Below, piece after piece: positions 1 to 7,114 of a stretch of DNA of 45,103 nt. Numbering within the stretch: position 1 is the first letter of the stretch; each line of letters begins with the position of its first letter. A model generated the notes under the pieces. The model saw nothing but the letters and a program-made list of their open reading frames with translations. It was not told the origin of the DNA and ran no database searches. The translations under genes and the position numbers were made by a program. This DNA is from Chloroflexota bacterium. GTDB lineage: Bacteria; Chloroflexota; Limnocylindria; Limnocylindrales; CSP1-4. The DNA lies in assembly GCA_003250155.1 (NCBI GenBank), contig QKHE01000131.1:1-45103 (forward strand). Direction: 5' to 3'.

Positions 1-363
1 CACGGGGCGGGTGCGTTCCCGGACGCGGGGCGCCCGCGGACGCTGTGGGTCGGGCTGACCGCCGGGGCCGAGCGGTTGACCGAGCTGGCCGAGGCGCTGG
101 CCCGCGAGCCGCGGGTCGTGCCATGGATACCCGTCCATCCGTCGGGCGGGCCGCCGGGCGGCAGGAAGCCGTTCGCACCGCATCTCACGATCGCCCGAAC
201 CGACGGCGTGCGCGGTGCGAACGACCTGGCGAGGGCGCTGGAGGCGGAGGCCGCGACCCTCGAGGCCCGCTTCACCGCGGACCGGGTCGTGCTCTATCGC
301 AGCATCCTGGGACGCGGGCCCGCCCGCTACGAGTCGCTGGCGGATGCCGCGTTCGGTGGCTGA
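1..363 (+). CDS. thpR: RNA 2',3'-cyclic phosphodiesterase (2H family), 5' truncated
   Basis: The reading frame is open from base 1 and stops with TGA at 361-363, so only the last 120 residues are present. The visible part reads GAFPDAGRPRTLWVGL near the left edge and later HLTIAR. The latter is the second HxT/S motif of the 2H phosphoesterase fold, and the former is the typical middle segment of ThpR/LigT proteins. The first HxT motif must lie upstream of the window. Family members hydrolyse 2',3'-cyclic phosphate RNA ends in the cytoplasm; the in vivo role is unclear. The stop overlaps the GTG start of the next gene by 8 bases, so the two are probably cotranscribed. The ORF track starts it at an internal ATG (76), which is an edge artefact. 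Confidence 0.82.
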   Translation, partial: HGAGAFPDAGRPRTLWVGLTAGAERLTELAEALAREPRVVPWIPVHPSGGPPGGRKPFAPHLTIARTDGVRGANDLARALEAEAATLEARFTADRVVLYRSILGRGPARYESLADAAFGG

Positions 364-1249
364 CCGGCCGGTCGTCGGTCCGGTCGCATTCCTCGGCCTC
401 GGGCTGATCGGCGGCTCGATCGCCCGGGACCTGCGCGCGACGAGCCCGGCCACGCGGATCGTCGCCTGGTCGCCCGAGGGCGGCGGCCCGCGGGCGGCGC
501 TCGCCGAGGGCGTCATCGATGCGTCCGCCGACACGGTCGCGGCGGCCGTCGAGGGCGCGGCGATCGTGGTGCTCGCCGGTCCGCCGCTGGCCATCACCGA
601 GCTGCTCCACGCCGAAGCCGACACCCTTCGCGTCGCCGCGTCCGCGGGCGCGACCATCACCGACGTGGCCAGCACGAAAACCTCGATCGTCGCCGCTGCC
701 GATCGGGCGGCGTTGCCGTTCGTCGGCGGTCACCCGCTGGCCGGCCGCGAGACGTCGGGCTTCGGGGCCGCTGAGACGGGCTTGTTCCGTGATCGCCCGT
801 GGGTGGTCGTCAAGGGCGCCGCGGCGCGCGACGCCGACATCGAGCGGGTCGAGGACCTGGCCCGGCTCGCCGGGGCGCGCCCGATGCGGCTCTCGGCGCA
901 CGAGCACGACACGGCCGTGGCCGCGATCAGCCACCTGCCGCTGGTCGTGGCGGCCGCGCTCGTCGAGGCGGCGACCGCATCGGATGACTGGCCGGCGGCG
1001 CGCGTCCTGGCGGCGAGCGGCTGGACAGGGATGACGCGCCTGGCCCGCGGCGACCCGGAGATGGGCGCCGGCATCCTGGCGACGAATCGCGCGGCGACGG
1101 CCGAGCGGCTCCGTGCCTTCCGGGTCGCGATCGATGACTGGCTCACGGCGCTCTCGGATGGCGCCCCGGATCGGGCGGCCGGGCCGGACACGCTCCGCGG
1201 GCGCCTGGCGGCGGCCCGCGCGGCGCTGGAGGACGCGCCGGATGACTGA
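356..1249 (+). CDS. tyrA: Prephenate dehydrogenase (TyrA family)
   Basis: A 297-residue NAD(P)-dependent dehydrogenase of tyrosine biosynthesis, oxidatively decarboxylating prephenate (or arogenate). The N-terminus carries the Rossmann motif FLGLGLIGGS. GGHPLAGRETSG and AISHLPLV further on are the substrate and catalytic histidine regions seen in TyrA proteins. The ORF track extends it to 215, but GTG at 356 places the Rossmann strand about ten residues from the N-terminus as in the family, and the extra upstream part is only the thpR sequence in another frame. It overlaps thpR by 8 bases and its stop overlaps the Nudix start by 8 bases. No C-terminal ACT domain is visible. No other aromatic pathway gene lies inside the window, so pathway neighbours may be to the left. 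Confidence 0.88.
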   Translation: MADRPVVGPVAFLGLGLIGGSIARDLRATSPATRIVAWSPEGGGPRAALAEGVIDASADTVAAAVEGAAIVVLAGPPLAITELLHAEADTLRVAASAGATITDVASTKTSIVAAADRAALPFVGGHPLAGRETSGFGAAETGLFRDRPWVVVKGAAARDADIERVEDLARLAGARPMRLSAHEHDTAVAAISHLPLVVAAALVEAATASDDWPAARVLAASGWTGMTRLARGDPEMGAGILATNRAATAERLRAFRVAIDDWLTALSDGAPDRAAGPDTLRGRLAAARAALEDAPDD

Positions 1250-1826
1250 CTCGGCCGAGGAGCTGGTGCTCGTCGTGCCACGTGACGCGCTGATGGGAGA
1301 TCCGGGCTGGACCGGCGTCCGGCCCGCCGTCGGCGAGTTCGAGGTGATCGTCGCGCGCGACGGGCGGTTCTTGCCGCGGGCCGCGATGGAGCGGGACCGC
1401 TCGTGGAAGCAGGTCATCCCGTACCTCGTCCTGCGCGACGGAGCCCGCTACTTCCTGATGCGGCGGACCCGGGCCGGCGGCGACGAGCGGCTCCACGAGC
1501 GCTGGTCGATCGGGGTCGGCGGCCATCTCAATCCCGGCGACGTCAATCTCGCGGGAGGCCTGCGACGCGAGTGGGCGGAGGAGATCCGGGCCGACTTCGA
1601 GCCGGACTTCCGGCTGATCGGCCTGCTCAACGACGACACGACCGACGTCGGCAGCGTCCACGTCGGGGCCGTCTACGTCGCCGATGCGGCCGGGCGGCCG
1701 GTCGAGATCCGCGAGACCGACAAGCTATCCGGGTCGTTCGCCGAGCCGGCCGGCGTGGCGGCCGTTCGCGAGCGGCTCGAGACCTGGAGCGCCCTCGTCT
1801 TCGACCACCTCGAGCGGGGCGCCTGA
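1242..1826 (+). CDS. Nudix (MutT-type) hydrolase
   Basis: A 194-residue protein with an atypical Nudix box: GVGGHLNPGD leads into LRREWAEEI, giving the RExxEE core with Trp in the hydrophobic position. This layout (GGH instead of the usual GG-x-E spacing) is that of the phosphoesterase-like MutT subgroup, so the substrate is unknown but is expected to be a nucleoside diphosphate linked to another group. The ATG at 1242 overlaps the tyrA stop; the longer ORF beginning at 1113 only reads through tyrA in another frame. It ends 44 bases before nfeD, which seems to have its own promoter. Nudix identity is good; specificity cannot be read. Confidence 0.8.
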   Translation: MTDSAEELVLVVPRDALMGDPGWTGVRPAVGEFEVIVARDGRFLPRAAMERDRSWKQVIPYLVLRDGARYFLMRRTRAGGDERLHERWSIGVGGHLNPGDVNLAGGLRREWAEEIRADFEPDFRLIGLLNDDTTDVGSVHVGAVYVADAAGRPVEIRETDKLSGSFAEPAGVAAVRERLETWSALVFDHLERGA

Positions 1827-1850
1827 CGGGGCATTCCCGGCCCCGGGTGC

Positions 1851-1856
1851 CATACT
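1851..1856 (+). promoter_or_regulatory. Putative -10 box of nfeD (CATACT)
   Basis: CATACT lies 14 nt before the nfeD ATG in the 44-base gap after the Nudix gene. The distance would leave a leader of only about 7 nt. There is no clear -35 hexamer and no Shine-Dalgarno sequence. It is the weakest and most distant member of the -10 set in this window. Confidence 0.4.
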
Positions 1857-1870
1857 CATCCCAGCACGAC

Positions 1871-3220
1871 ATGAACCCGCCATTTCGCTCTCGACGCAAC
1901 CGACTTCGGCTGTCACTCGTCCTCGTCGTTCTCGGCTGGCTGCTGCTGGCGACGGGCGCGCGCGCCGCCGGTCCCGAGGTCGTCCTGCTGCCGACGACCG
2001 GGATCGTCGACGAGGGGATGCAGAAGTACCTCGCCGACCACATCGAGCTGGCCGCGTCCGAGGGGGCCTCGGCCGTCGTCGTGAAGCTCAACACCCCCGG
2101 CGGGAGCCTGTTCGCGACCTACGCGATCGTCGGGACCATCATGGAAGCCGACATCCCCGTGATCGTCTGGGTCGCCCCGTCGGGGGGCTTCGCCGCGAGC
2201 GCCGGGACGTTCATCACGCTGGCCGGGCACATCGCCCTCATGGCCCCGAGCACGACGATCGGGGCCGCCTCGCCCGTCACCGCCGAGGGCGGCGACATCC
2301 AGGGGACGGAGGCCGAGAAGGTCCGCCAGGAGGTCACGGCCAAGATCAAGGGCATCGCGGAGGCGCGCGGCCGGAACGTCGAATGGGCGATCGAGGCGGT
2401 CCAGGACGCCCGCGCGTCGTCTGCCTCCGAGGCCGTCGAGCTGGGGGTCGTCGATGGCATGGCGGCCTCGATCGACGAGGTCCTCGCCTTCGCGGATGGG
2501 CGGACGGTGATGGTCAACGGGCAGCCGGTCACGCTCGATCTCGCGGGCGCCACGGTCTCCGAGCGGACGATGAACCCGCTCTTGGCGTTCATCCGGCTGC
2601 TGTCCGATCCGAACATCGCCCTGCTCCTGCTGAGCGTCGGATCCGCCGGCCTCCTCGCCGAGGTGTGGAGCCCGAACTTCGTGACCGGGATCCTCGGCGG
2701 CCTGGCGCTCATCCTCGGCCTGATCGGTCTCGGGTCGCTGCCGCTCAATGTCGGGGGCCTGTTGCTGCTGCTGTTCGGGCTCCTGCTGTTCGGGCTCGAG
2801 CTGACGGTGACGAGCCACGGCCTCTTGGGAGTCGGGGGACTGGTGTGCTTCGCGCTCGGCGCGTCGGCCCTGTTCACCGGTCCGACCGATCCATTCGCGC
2901 CGGCCATCCAGGTCGCCGGGCCGGTGCTCACGGTCACGGTGGCGACATTCGCGGTCCTGCTCGTGGCGGTGGTCTACGGGGTCGTGCGATCGCGCCGGGT
3001 GAGCATGGCCGTCGCCGGTGGGGCGACGATCCAGGCCGGCGTGGCCGGCGAGGTGCGCTCGCCGCTGCTGCCGCTCGGCACCATCACCGCGGCCGGCGAG
3101 GAGTGGACGGCCCGGACGGCGGACGGCAGCCCGCTCCAGCGCGGCACCCCGGTGCGGGTCGTCGCGGTCGACGGCCTGACCCTGACCGTCGAGCCGGACC
3201 CGTCGGCGGAGCAGCCATGA
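1871..3220 (+). CDS. nfeD: NfeD1b-type membrane serine protease (ClpP-class plus NfeD domain)
   Basis: A 449-residue protein. Residues about 12-33 form a signal peptide or first membrane segment ending GARAAG. A ClpP/SppA-like protease domain follows (about 37-210) with KLNTPGG, then GGFAASAGT holding the likely nucleophile Ser110, and Lys150 in EAEKV as the likely general base, matching the Ser-Lys dyad known for archaeal PH1510. Residues about 225-370 are several hydrophobic segments, and a C-terminal soluble NfeD OB-fold (about 375-445) closes the protein. The ATG at 1871 is chosen because it starts the signal peptide; the ORF track runs back to 1403 through the Nudix gene. The next gene is an SPFH protein, the classical partner of NfeD, so the pair probably works on membrane-domain quality control. 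Full-length NfeD1b form, not truncated. Confidence 0.88.
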   Translation: MNPPFRSRRNRLRLSLVLVVLGWLLLATGARAAGPEVVLLPTTGIVDEGMQKYLADHIELAASEGASAVVVKLNTPGGSLFATYAIVGTIMEADIPVIVWVAPSGGFAASAGTFITLAGHIALMAPSTTIGAASPVTAEGGDIQGTEAEKVRQEVTAKIKGIAEARGRNVEWAIEAVQDARASSASEAVELGVVDGMAASIDEVLAFADGRTVMVNGQPVTLDLAGATVSERTMNPLLAFIRLLSDPNIALLLLSVGSAGLLAEVWSPNFVTGILGGLALILGLIGLGSLPLNVGGLLLLLFGLLLFGLELTVTSHGLLGVGGLVCFALGASALFTGPTDPFAPAIQVAGPVLTVTVATFAVLLVAVVYGVVRSRRVSMAVAGGATIQAGVAGEVRSPLLPLGTITAAGEEWTARTADGSPLQRGTPVRVVAVDGLTLTVEPDPSAEQP

Positions 3221-3300
3221 CCCCACGGCGTCGGCAGACGCGGCATCATCGTCATGCACACGATCCCGGCCGGCGGCCGAGATCGCGGCATCGCTCGCTT

Positions 3301-3306
3301 GGAGGT
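3301..3306 (+). promoter_or_regulatory. Strong ribosome binding site of the SPFH gene (GGAGGT)
   Basis: GGAGGT ends 5 nt before the GTG at 3312 and decides that start. It contrasts with operon heads in this window, which lack such sites, and marks the gene as an operon-internal or leadered cistron. Confidence 0.7.
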
Positions 3307-3311
3307 GGCCC

Positions 3312-4217
3312 GTGGAATTCCCGGTGACGGTCTCGATTCTGGCCTTCCTGGTCGTCGTCGCCCTGGTGATCCTGTACCTGTCGGTCCGGATCGTGCAGCA
3401 GTACGAGCGCCTGGTCGTTTTCCGACTCGGGCGGACCGACGAATCGCTCGTCCGCGACCCGGGCCTGCGGTTCCTCATCCCGATCGTGGACCGGCCCGTG
3501 AAGGTCGATATCCGCGAGCAGTTCATCGAGGTTCCCAGCCAGACCACGATCACGAAGGACAATGCCCCGATCAACGTCGACTTCCTGATCTACTGGCGGA
3601 TCGTCGACGCCCTCAAGAGCCAGGTCAACGTCGTCAACTTCCCCGGCGCCCTGCAGGGCGTGGCGACCACGACCCTGCGCGCCGTGATCGGCGACATCCT
3701 GCTCGACGAGGTGCTGTCCAAGCGCGAGCAGATCAACGAGGTCCTGCGGGTCAAGCTCGACGAGGTGACCGAGCGCTGGGGCGGCAAGGTGACGACCGTC
3801 GAGATCCGCGAGATCACCCCGCCGCGCGACGTCCAGGACGCGATGAACCGGCAGCTGTCCGCCGAGCGGACGCGGCGCGCCGTGATCACCGAGTCCGAGG
3901 GGACCCGGCAGGCGGCGATCAACGTCGCCGAGGGCCAGAAGCAGTCGGAGATCCTCAAGGCCGAGGGCGACCGCCAGGCGGCGATCCTGCGCGCCGAAGG
4001 CTTCAGCGAGGCGCTGACCCGGATCTTCAACGCCGCGAAGGGCGTGGACCACAAGACGATGGCGTTGCAGTATCTCGAGGCGCTCAAGGCGCTCGGCATG
4101 AGCCCGGCGACCAAGTTCGTCATCCCGACCGAGTTCACCCGCCTCGTCGAGCCGCTGACCGGCTACGTCGAGCGCGGCATGTCCTCGGCCGGTGGATCGC
4201 CATCCGGCGACAAGTGA
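3312..4217 (+). CDS. SPFH/stomatin-like (slipin) membrane protein
   Basis: A 301-residue protein with one N-terminal membrane segment (about 5-27), then the SPFH/Band 7 domain: RIVQQYERLVVFRLGR, GLRFLIPIVD and TITKDNAPINVDFLIYWRI are hallmark stretches. Residues about 190-245 are a charged Ala/Glu coiled coil (AINVAEGQKQSEILKAEGDRQ), used for ring or cage assembly. The hydrophobic C-terminal stretch near VIPTEF is the region cleaved by NfeD in the archaeal pair. The GTG start is supported by GGAGGT five bases upstream. The gene lies 91 bases after nfeD. The intervening bases show no gene and no convincing terminator, so cotranscription with nfeD is likely. Function: scaffold of membrane microdomains; the client is unknown. 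Confidence 0.9.
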   Translation: MEFPVTVSILAFLVVVALVILYLSVRIVQQYERLVVFRLGRTDESLVRDPGLRFLIPIVDRPVKVDIREQFIEVPSQTTITKDNAPINVDFLIYWRIVDALKSQVNVVNFPGALQGVATTTLRAVIGDILLDEVLSKREQINEVLRVKLDEVTERWGGKVTTVEIREITPPRDVQDAMNRQLSAERTRRAVITESEGTRQAAINVAEGQKQSEILKAEGDRQAAILRAEGFSEALTRIFNAAKGVDHKTMALQYLEALKALGMSPATKFVIPTEFTRLVEPLTGYVERGMSSAGGSPSGDK

Positions 4218-4242
4218 TCGAGACGGGGGAGGGGATGGGAGG

Positions 4243-5430
4243 ATGACGAAGGTCCTGGTCGTCGACGACGAGGCCAATGTCCAGCGACTGCTGCAGTACA
4301 CGCTGAAGCAGGCCGGCTACATGGTCCTGGTGGCGGCCGACGGGCAGGAGGCGCTTCGGCTGTGGACGGCCGAATCGCCGGGCCTGATCCTGCTCGACGT
4401 CGGCCTGCCGAAGCTGGACGGCTACGCGGTCGCCGAACGCATCCGGGCCGACGAGGCCGGCAAGGGCCATGTCCCGATCATCATGCTGACCGGCGAGAAG
4501 GAGGTCGAGCAGAAGGTCCGCGGCCTCCGAGCCGGGGCCGACGACTACCTCGTCAAGCCGTTCCACCAGGCCGAGCTGCTGGCGCGGATGCGCGGCTTGC
4601 TGTCGCGCTTCGGCGACGACCAGGGCGGCAAGAAGGCCAAGCCGCCGATGGGCCGGATGATCGCCTTCTACGGCGCCAAGGGCGGCGTCGGGGCGACGAC
4701 GCTGGCGATCAACGCCGCGATCGCCCTGCACCGCGAGCTGGATCGCAAGGTCGTCCTCGTCGATTCCGTCCTGCAGTTCGGCGATCACCGGGTCTTCCTC
4801 GACCTCGGCAACGACCGCAAGAGCGTCAGCGACATCATGGCCGCGCCGACGATCGATGACGACCTGCTCAAGTCGATCCTCGTCCGCCACGACTCGGGCG
4901 TCGACCTGCTGCTGGCGCCGACGAGCCCGGAGGAGGCCGACCTCGTCCTCGAGGACCGGCTGTCGGCCGTGCTGAGCCGGCTGCGGACGCTGTACGACTA
5001 CGTCATCGTCGACGTCGACAAGCGGCTCAACGACCTGTCGCTGTCGATCCTCGACCACGCCGACGAGGTCCACATCGTCATGACCGCGGACCTGTCGTGC
5101 CTCAAGAACGTCCGGCTGGCGCTCGAGGCGCTGCGCCGGATCGGCTTCGACGCGAAGCGGCTCAAGCTCGTCCTCAACCGCTCGAACGCCTTCACCGGGA
5201 TCAGCGTCCAGGCGGCCGAGAGCGCCCTCAAGCGGACGTTCGAGACGAAGATCACCAACGAGTACCGCGTCGCGATCAGCGCCCAGAACACCGGCGCGCC
5301 GTTCACCCACGCCAAGCCGGACGCGCCACTGTCACGCGAGATCGTCGAGCTGGCGAAGGCGATCGACGCGGCGGCCGTCGCGGAAGCCGAGCCGGCCCAG
5401 CTACCGGCTCGGGCGGGCGCGACCGGCTGA
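4243..5430 (+). CDS. Response regulator receiver fused to a TadZ/CpaE-like P-loop ATPase
   Basis: A 395-residue two-domain protein. Residues 1-122 form a receiver domain with the acidic pair D8/D9, phospho-acceptor D52 in LLDVGLPKLDGY, T83 and K105 in DYLVKPF, so all phosphorylation residues are intact. Residues about 138-380 form a MinD/ParA-superfamily ATPase with the deviant Walker A GAKGGVGATT: the signature lysine (K146) is kept but the second lysine position is Ala, as often in CpaE/TadZ proteins. A Walker A' region VVLVDSVLQFGD follows. The ATG at 4243 follows a GGGGGAGGGG purine run by 8 bases. No kinase and no tad/pilus gene is nearby. Likely a polar or membrane localisation factor controlled by phosphorylation; the exact role is unknown. 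Confidence 0.85.
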   Translation: MTKVLVVDDEANVQRLLQYTLKQAGYMVLVAADGQEALRLWTAESPGLILLDVGLPKLDGYAVAERIRADEAGKGHVPIIMLTGEKEVEQKVRGLRAGADDYLVKPFHQAELLARMRGLLSRFGDDQGGKKAKPPMGRMIAFYGAKGGVGATTLAINAAIALHRELDRKVVLVDSVLQFGDHRVFLDLGNDRKSVSDIMAAPTIDDDLLKSILVRHDSGVDLLLAPTSPEEADLVLEDRLSAVLSRLRTLYDYVIVDVDKRLNDLSLSILDHADEVHIVMTADLSCLKNVRLALEALRRIGFDAKRLKLVLNRSNAFTGISVQAAESALKRTFETKITNEYRVAISAQNTGAPFTHAKPDAPLSREIVELAKAIDAAAVAEAEPAQLPARAGATG

Positions 5431-5501
5431 CGCCGCCGCCCGGCCGACGGCGCGTCGACTCGAGGCCGGATCGAGGTGAGCGGCAGATAAGCGGGGCCGT
5501 C

Positions 5502-5507
5502 TAGCGT
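5502..5507 (+). promoter_or_regulatory. -10 box of comM, leaderless spacing (TAGCGT)
   Basis: TAGCGT ends exactly 7 nt before the GTG start of comM, so the predicted transcription start coincides with the start codon. No Shine-Dalgarno is present. No clear TTGACA-like -35 is visible 16-18 nt upstream. Confidence 0.55.
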
Positions 5508-5514
5508 CGGCCGC

Positions 5515-7104
5515 GTGCTGGCGACCCTGCTCTCGGCGACCCTCGTCGCGCTCGACGGGCGCGTGATCCGCGTCGAGGTCGACGTCGCGCCCGGACTGCC
5601 GGGCTTCACGATCGTGGGGCTCGGCGACGCCTCGATTCGGGAGGCGCGCGAGCGCGTGAGAGGTGCCCTGCGAAACGCCGGCTTCGTGCATCCGCCGCGT
5701 CGGATCACGGTCAACCTGGCCCCCGCCGACGTACCCAAGACGGGACCGGCCGCGGACCTCGCGATCGCGGTCGGGATCCTGATCGGGTCGGAGCAGTTCA
5801 CGGCCCGCGGCGACCGCGTCGCGTTGATCGGCGAGGTCTCGCTCGGTGGCGACGTCCGCGCCGTCCCCGGGTTGCTGCCGATGGTCGCCGCGCTGGCCCG
5901 GCACGGGGTGCGCCGGGTGGTCGTCCCGGCCGCCGCGACGCAGGAGGCCCGGCTGGTCCGCGAGATCGAGAGCGTGCCTGTGGCCACGCTGGCCGAGGCC
6001 GTCGATGCGCTTCGCGCGCGGCGCCGCGCCCCACCGGCGCGGCCGGCCCGGGTCGAGCTCGCGGCGACAGCGGCCGGTGACGGCGACGCGTCGCGGCTTC
6101 CAGGCCCGGCGGTCGCGGGCTTCGGGCTTCAGCCGGGTATCCCCGATCTGGCAGAGGTCCGCGGCCAGGTGGAGGCGCGGCGCGCCCTCGAGGTCGCGCT
6201 GGCCGGCGGGCACGGCCTGCTGCTGATCGGGCCGCCCGGGACCGGCAAGACGATGCTCGCCCGGACGATTCCCGGGCTTCTGCCGCCGCTCGCTGACGAG
6301 GACGCCCTCGGCGCGACGATCATCGCCTCGGCGTCCGGCGAAGGACCGATCCGCGGCCTGATCCGCCGCCCGCCCTTCAGAGCGCCGCACCACACGAGCT
6401 CCTACGCGGCGATGGTCGGCGGCGGGCGCAGCATCTCGCCGGGCGAGGTGACCCGGGCGGACAACGGCGTCCTGTTCCTCGACGAGCTGGCGGAGTTCTC
6501 GCGCGACGTCCTCGAGGCGCTGCGACAGCCGCTGGAGGACGGCCGGGTCACGATCGTCCGCGCTGGCGGGCGCGCGGCGACGATGCCGGCCAGGTTCCAG
6601 CTCGTGGCGGCCACGAACCCGTGCCCCTGCGGCCACCACGGCGACGCGGACGGCAGCTGCGTCTGTGCACGGGGCGTCGCCGAGGCCTACGTCGGCCGGA
6701 TCTCGGGGCCGCTGCGCGACCGCGTGGACCTCTGGGTCGGCATGCCGCGCGTGCCGCCGCGGGTGCTCGTCGCCGGCCCGGAGCCCGAGGCGTCGGCCGT
6801 CGTCGCGACGCGGATCGCGGCGGCACGGTCCCGCCAGCTCGCCCGGCAGGGCCGTCGGCTCAACGCTCGCGCGGGCGGCCGGAGCCTGCGGGCGATCGCC
6901 CGGCTCACGTCGACCACGGCCGGCCGCCTAGCGGCCCTCGCCGAGCACGAGCAGCTGTCGGGTCGCGGCACCGACCGGCTGCTCCGGGTCGCCCGGACGA
7001 TCGCCGACCTCGAGTCGGCCGACGCGGTCGCGATCGAGCACCTCGAGGAGGCCGCGCGCTGGCGAGCGCCGGCACGTCGGCCGCTGACGGCGCTGGCGGT
7101 CTAG
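5515..7104 (+). CDS. comM: YifB/ComM family Mg chelatase-like AAA+ ATPase
   Basis: A 529-residue AAA+ protein of the ComM/YifB family. The N-terminal Lon-like ChlI domain begins directly (LLSATLVALDGR, GLPGFTIVGLGD, TVNLAPADVPKTG). The AAA+ domain has Walker A GPPGTGKT at 239-246, the LFLDELAEF Walker B region and the family cysteine motif ATNPCPCGHHGD. The C-terminal Mg_chelatase_C helical domain ends the protein. In Proteobacteria ComM is a hexameric helicase driving branch migration during natural transformation. The adjacency to dprA supports a DNA uptake/recombination role here, though YifB is also common in non-competent bacteria. Start is GTG 5515, set by the -10 box seven bases upstream. 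Confidence 0.92.
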   Translation: MLATLLSATLVALDGRVIRVEVDVAPGLPGFTIVGLGDASIREARERVRGALRNAGFVHPPRRITVNLAPADVPKTGPAADLAIAVGILIGSEQFTARGDRVALIGEVSLGGDVRAVPGLLPMVAALARHGVRRVVVPAAATQEARLVREIESVPVATLAEAVDALRARRRAPPARPARVELAATAAGDGDASRLPGPAVAGFGLQPGIPDLAEVRGQVEARRALEVALAGGHGLLLIGPPGTGKTMLARTIPGLLPPLADEDALGATIIASASGEGPIRGLIRRPPFRAPHHTSSYAAMVGGGRSISPGEVTRADNGVLFLDELAEFSRDVLEALRQPLEDGRVTIVRAGGRAATMPARFQLVAATNPCPCGHHGDADGSCVCARGVAEAYVGRISGPLRDRVDLWVGMPRVPPRVLVAGPEPEASAVVATRIAAARSRQLARQGRRLNARAGGRSLRAIARLTSTTAGRLAALAEHEQLSGRGTDRLLRVARTIADLESADAVAIEHLEEAARWRAPARRPLTALAV

Positions 7105-7107
7105 AGT
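7102..7107 (+). promoter_or_regulatory. -10 box of dprA (TAGAGT), built on the comM stop codon
   Basis: TAGAGT begins with the TAG stop of comM (7102-7104) and ends 7 nt before GTG 7115. The identical spacing to the comM, 8388 and topA promoters supports both the promoter call and the dprA start at 7115 rather than at GTG 7106, which would sit inside the box. Confidence 0.55.
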
Positions 7108-7114
7108 GCTCGGT

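Noticed and set aside
1913-3574. 553-residue minus-strand ORF opposite nfeD
   Set aside because: Translation is Asp/Arg/Gly-rich antisense of a clearly recognised protease gene.
5431-5460. Hairpin CGCCG...CGGCG after the TadZ-like gene
   Set aside because: Short GC arms of this type are expected by chance at this base composition and no U-tract or covariation evidence is available.
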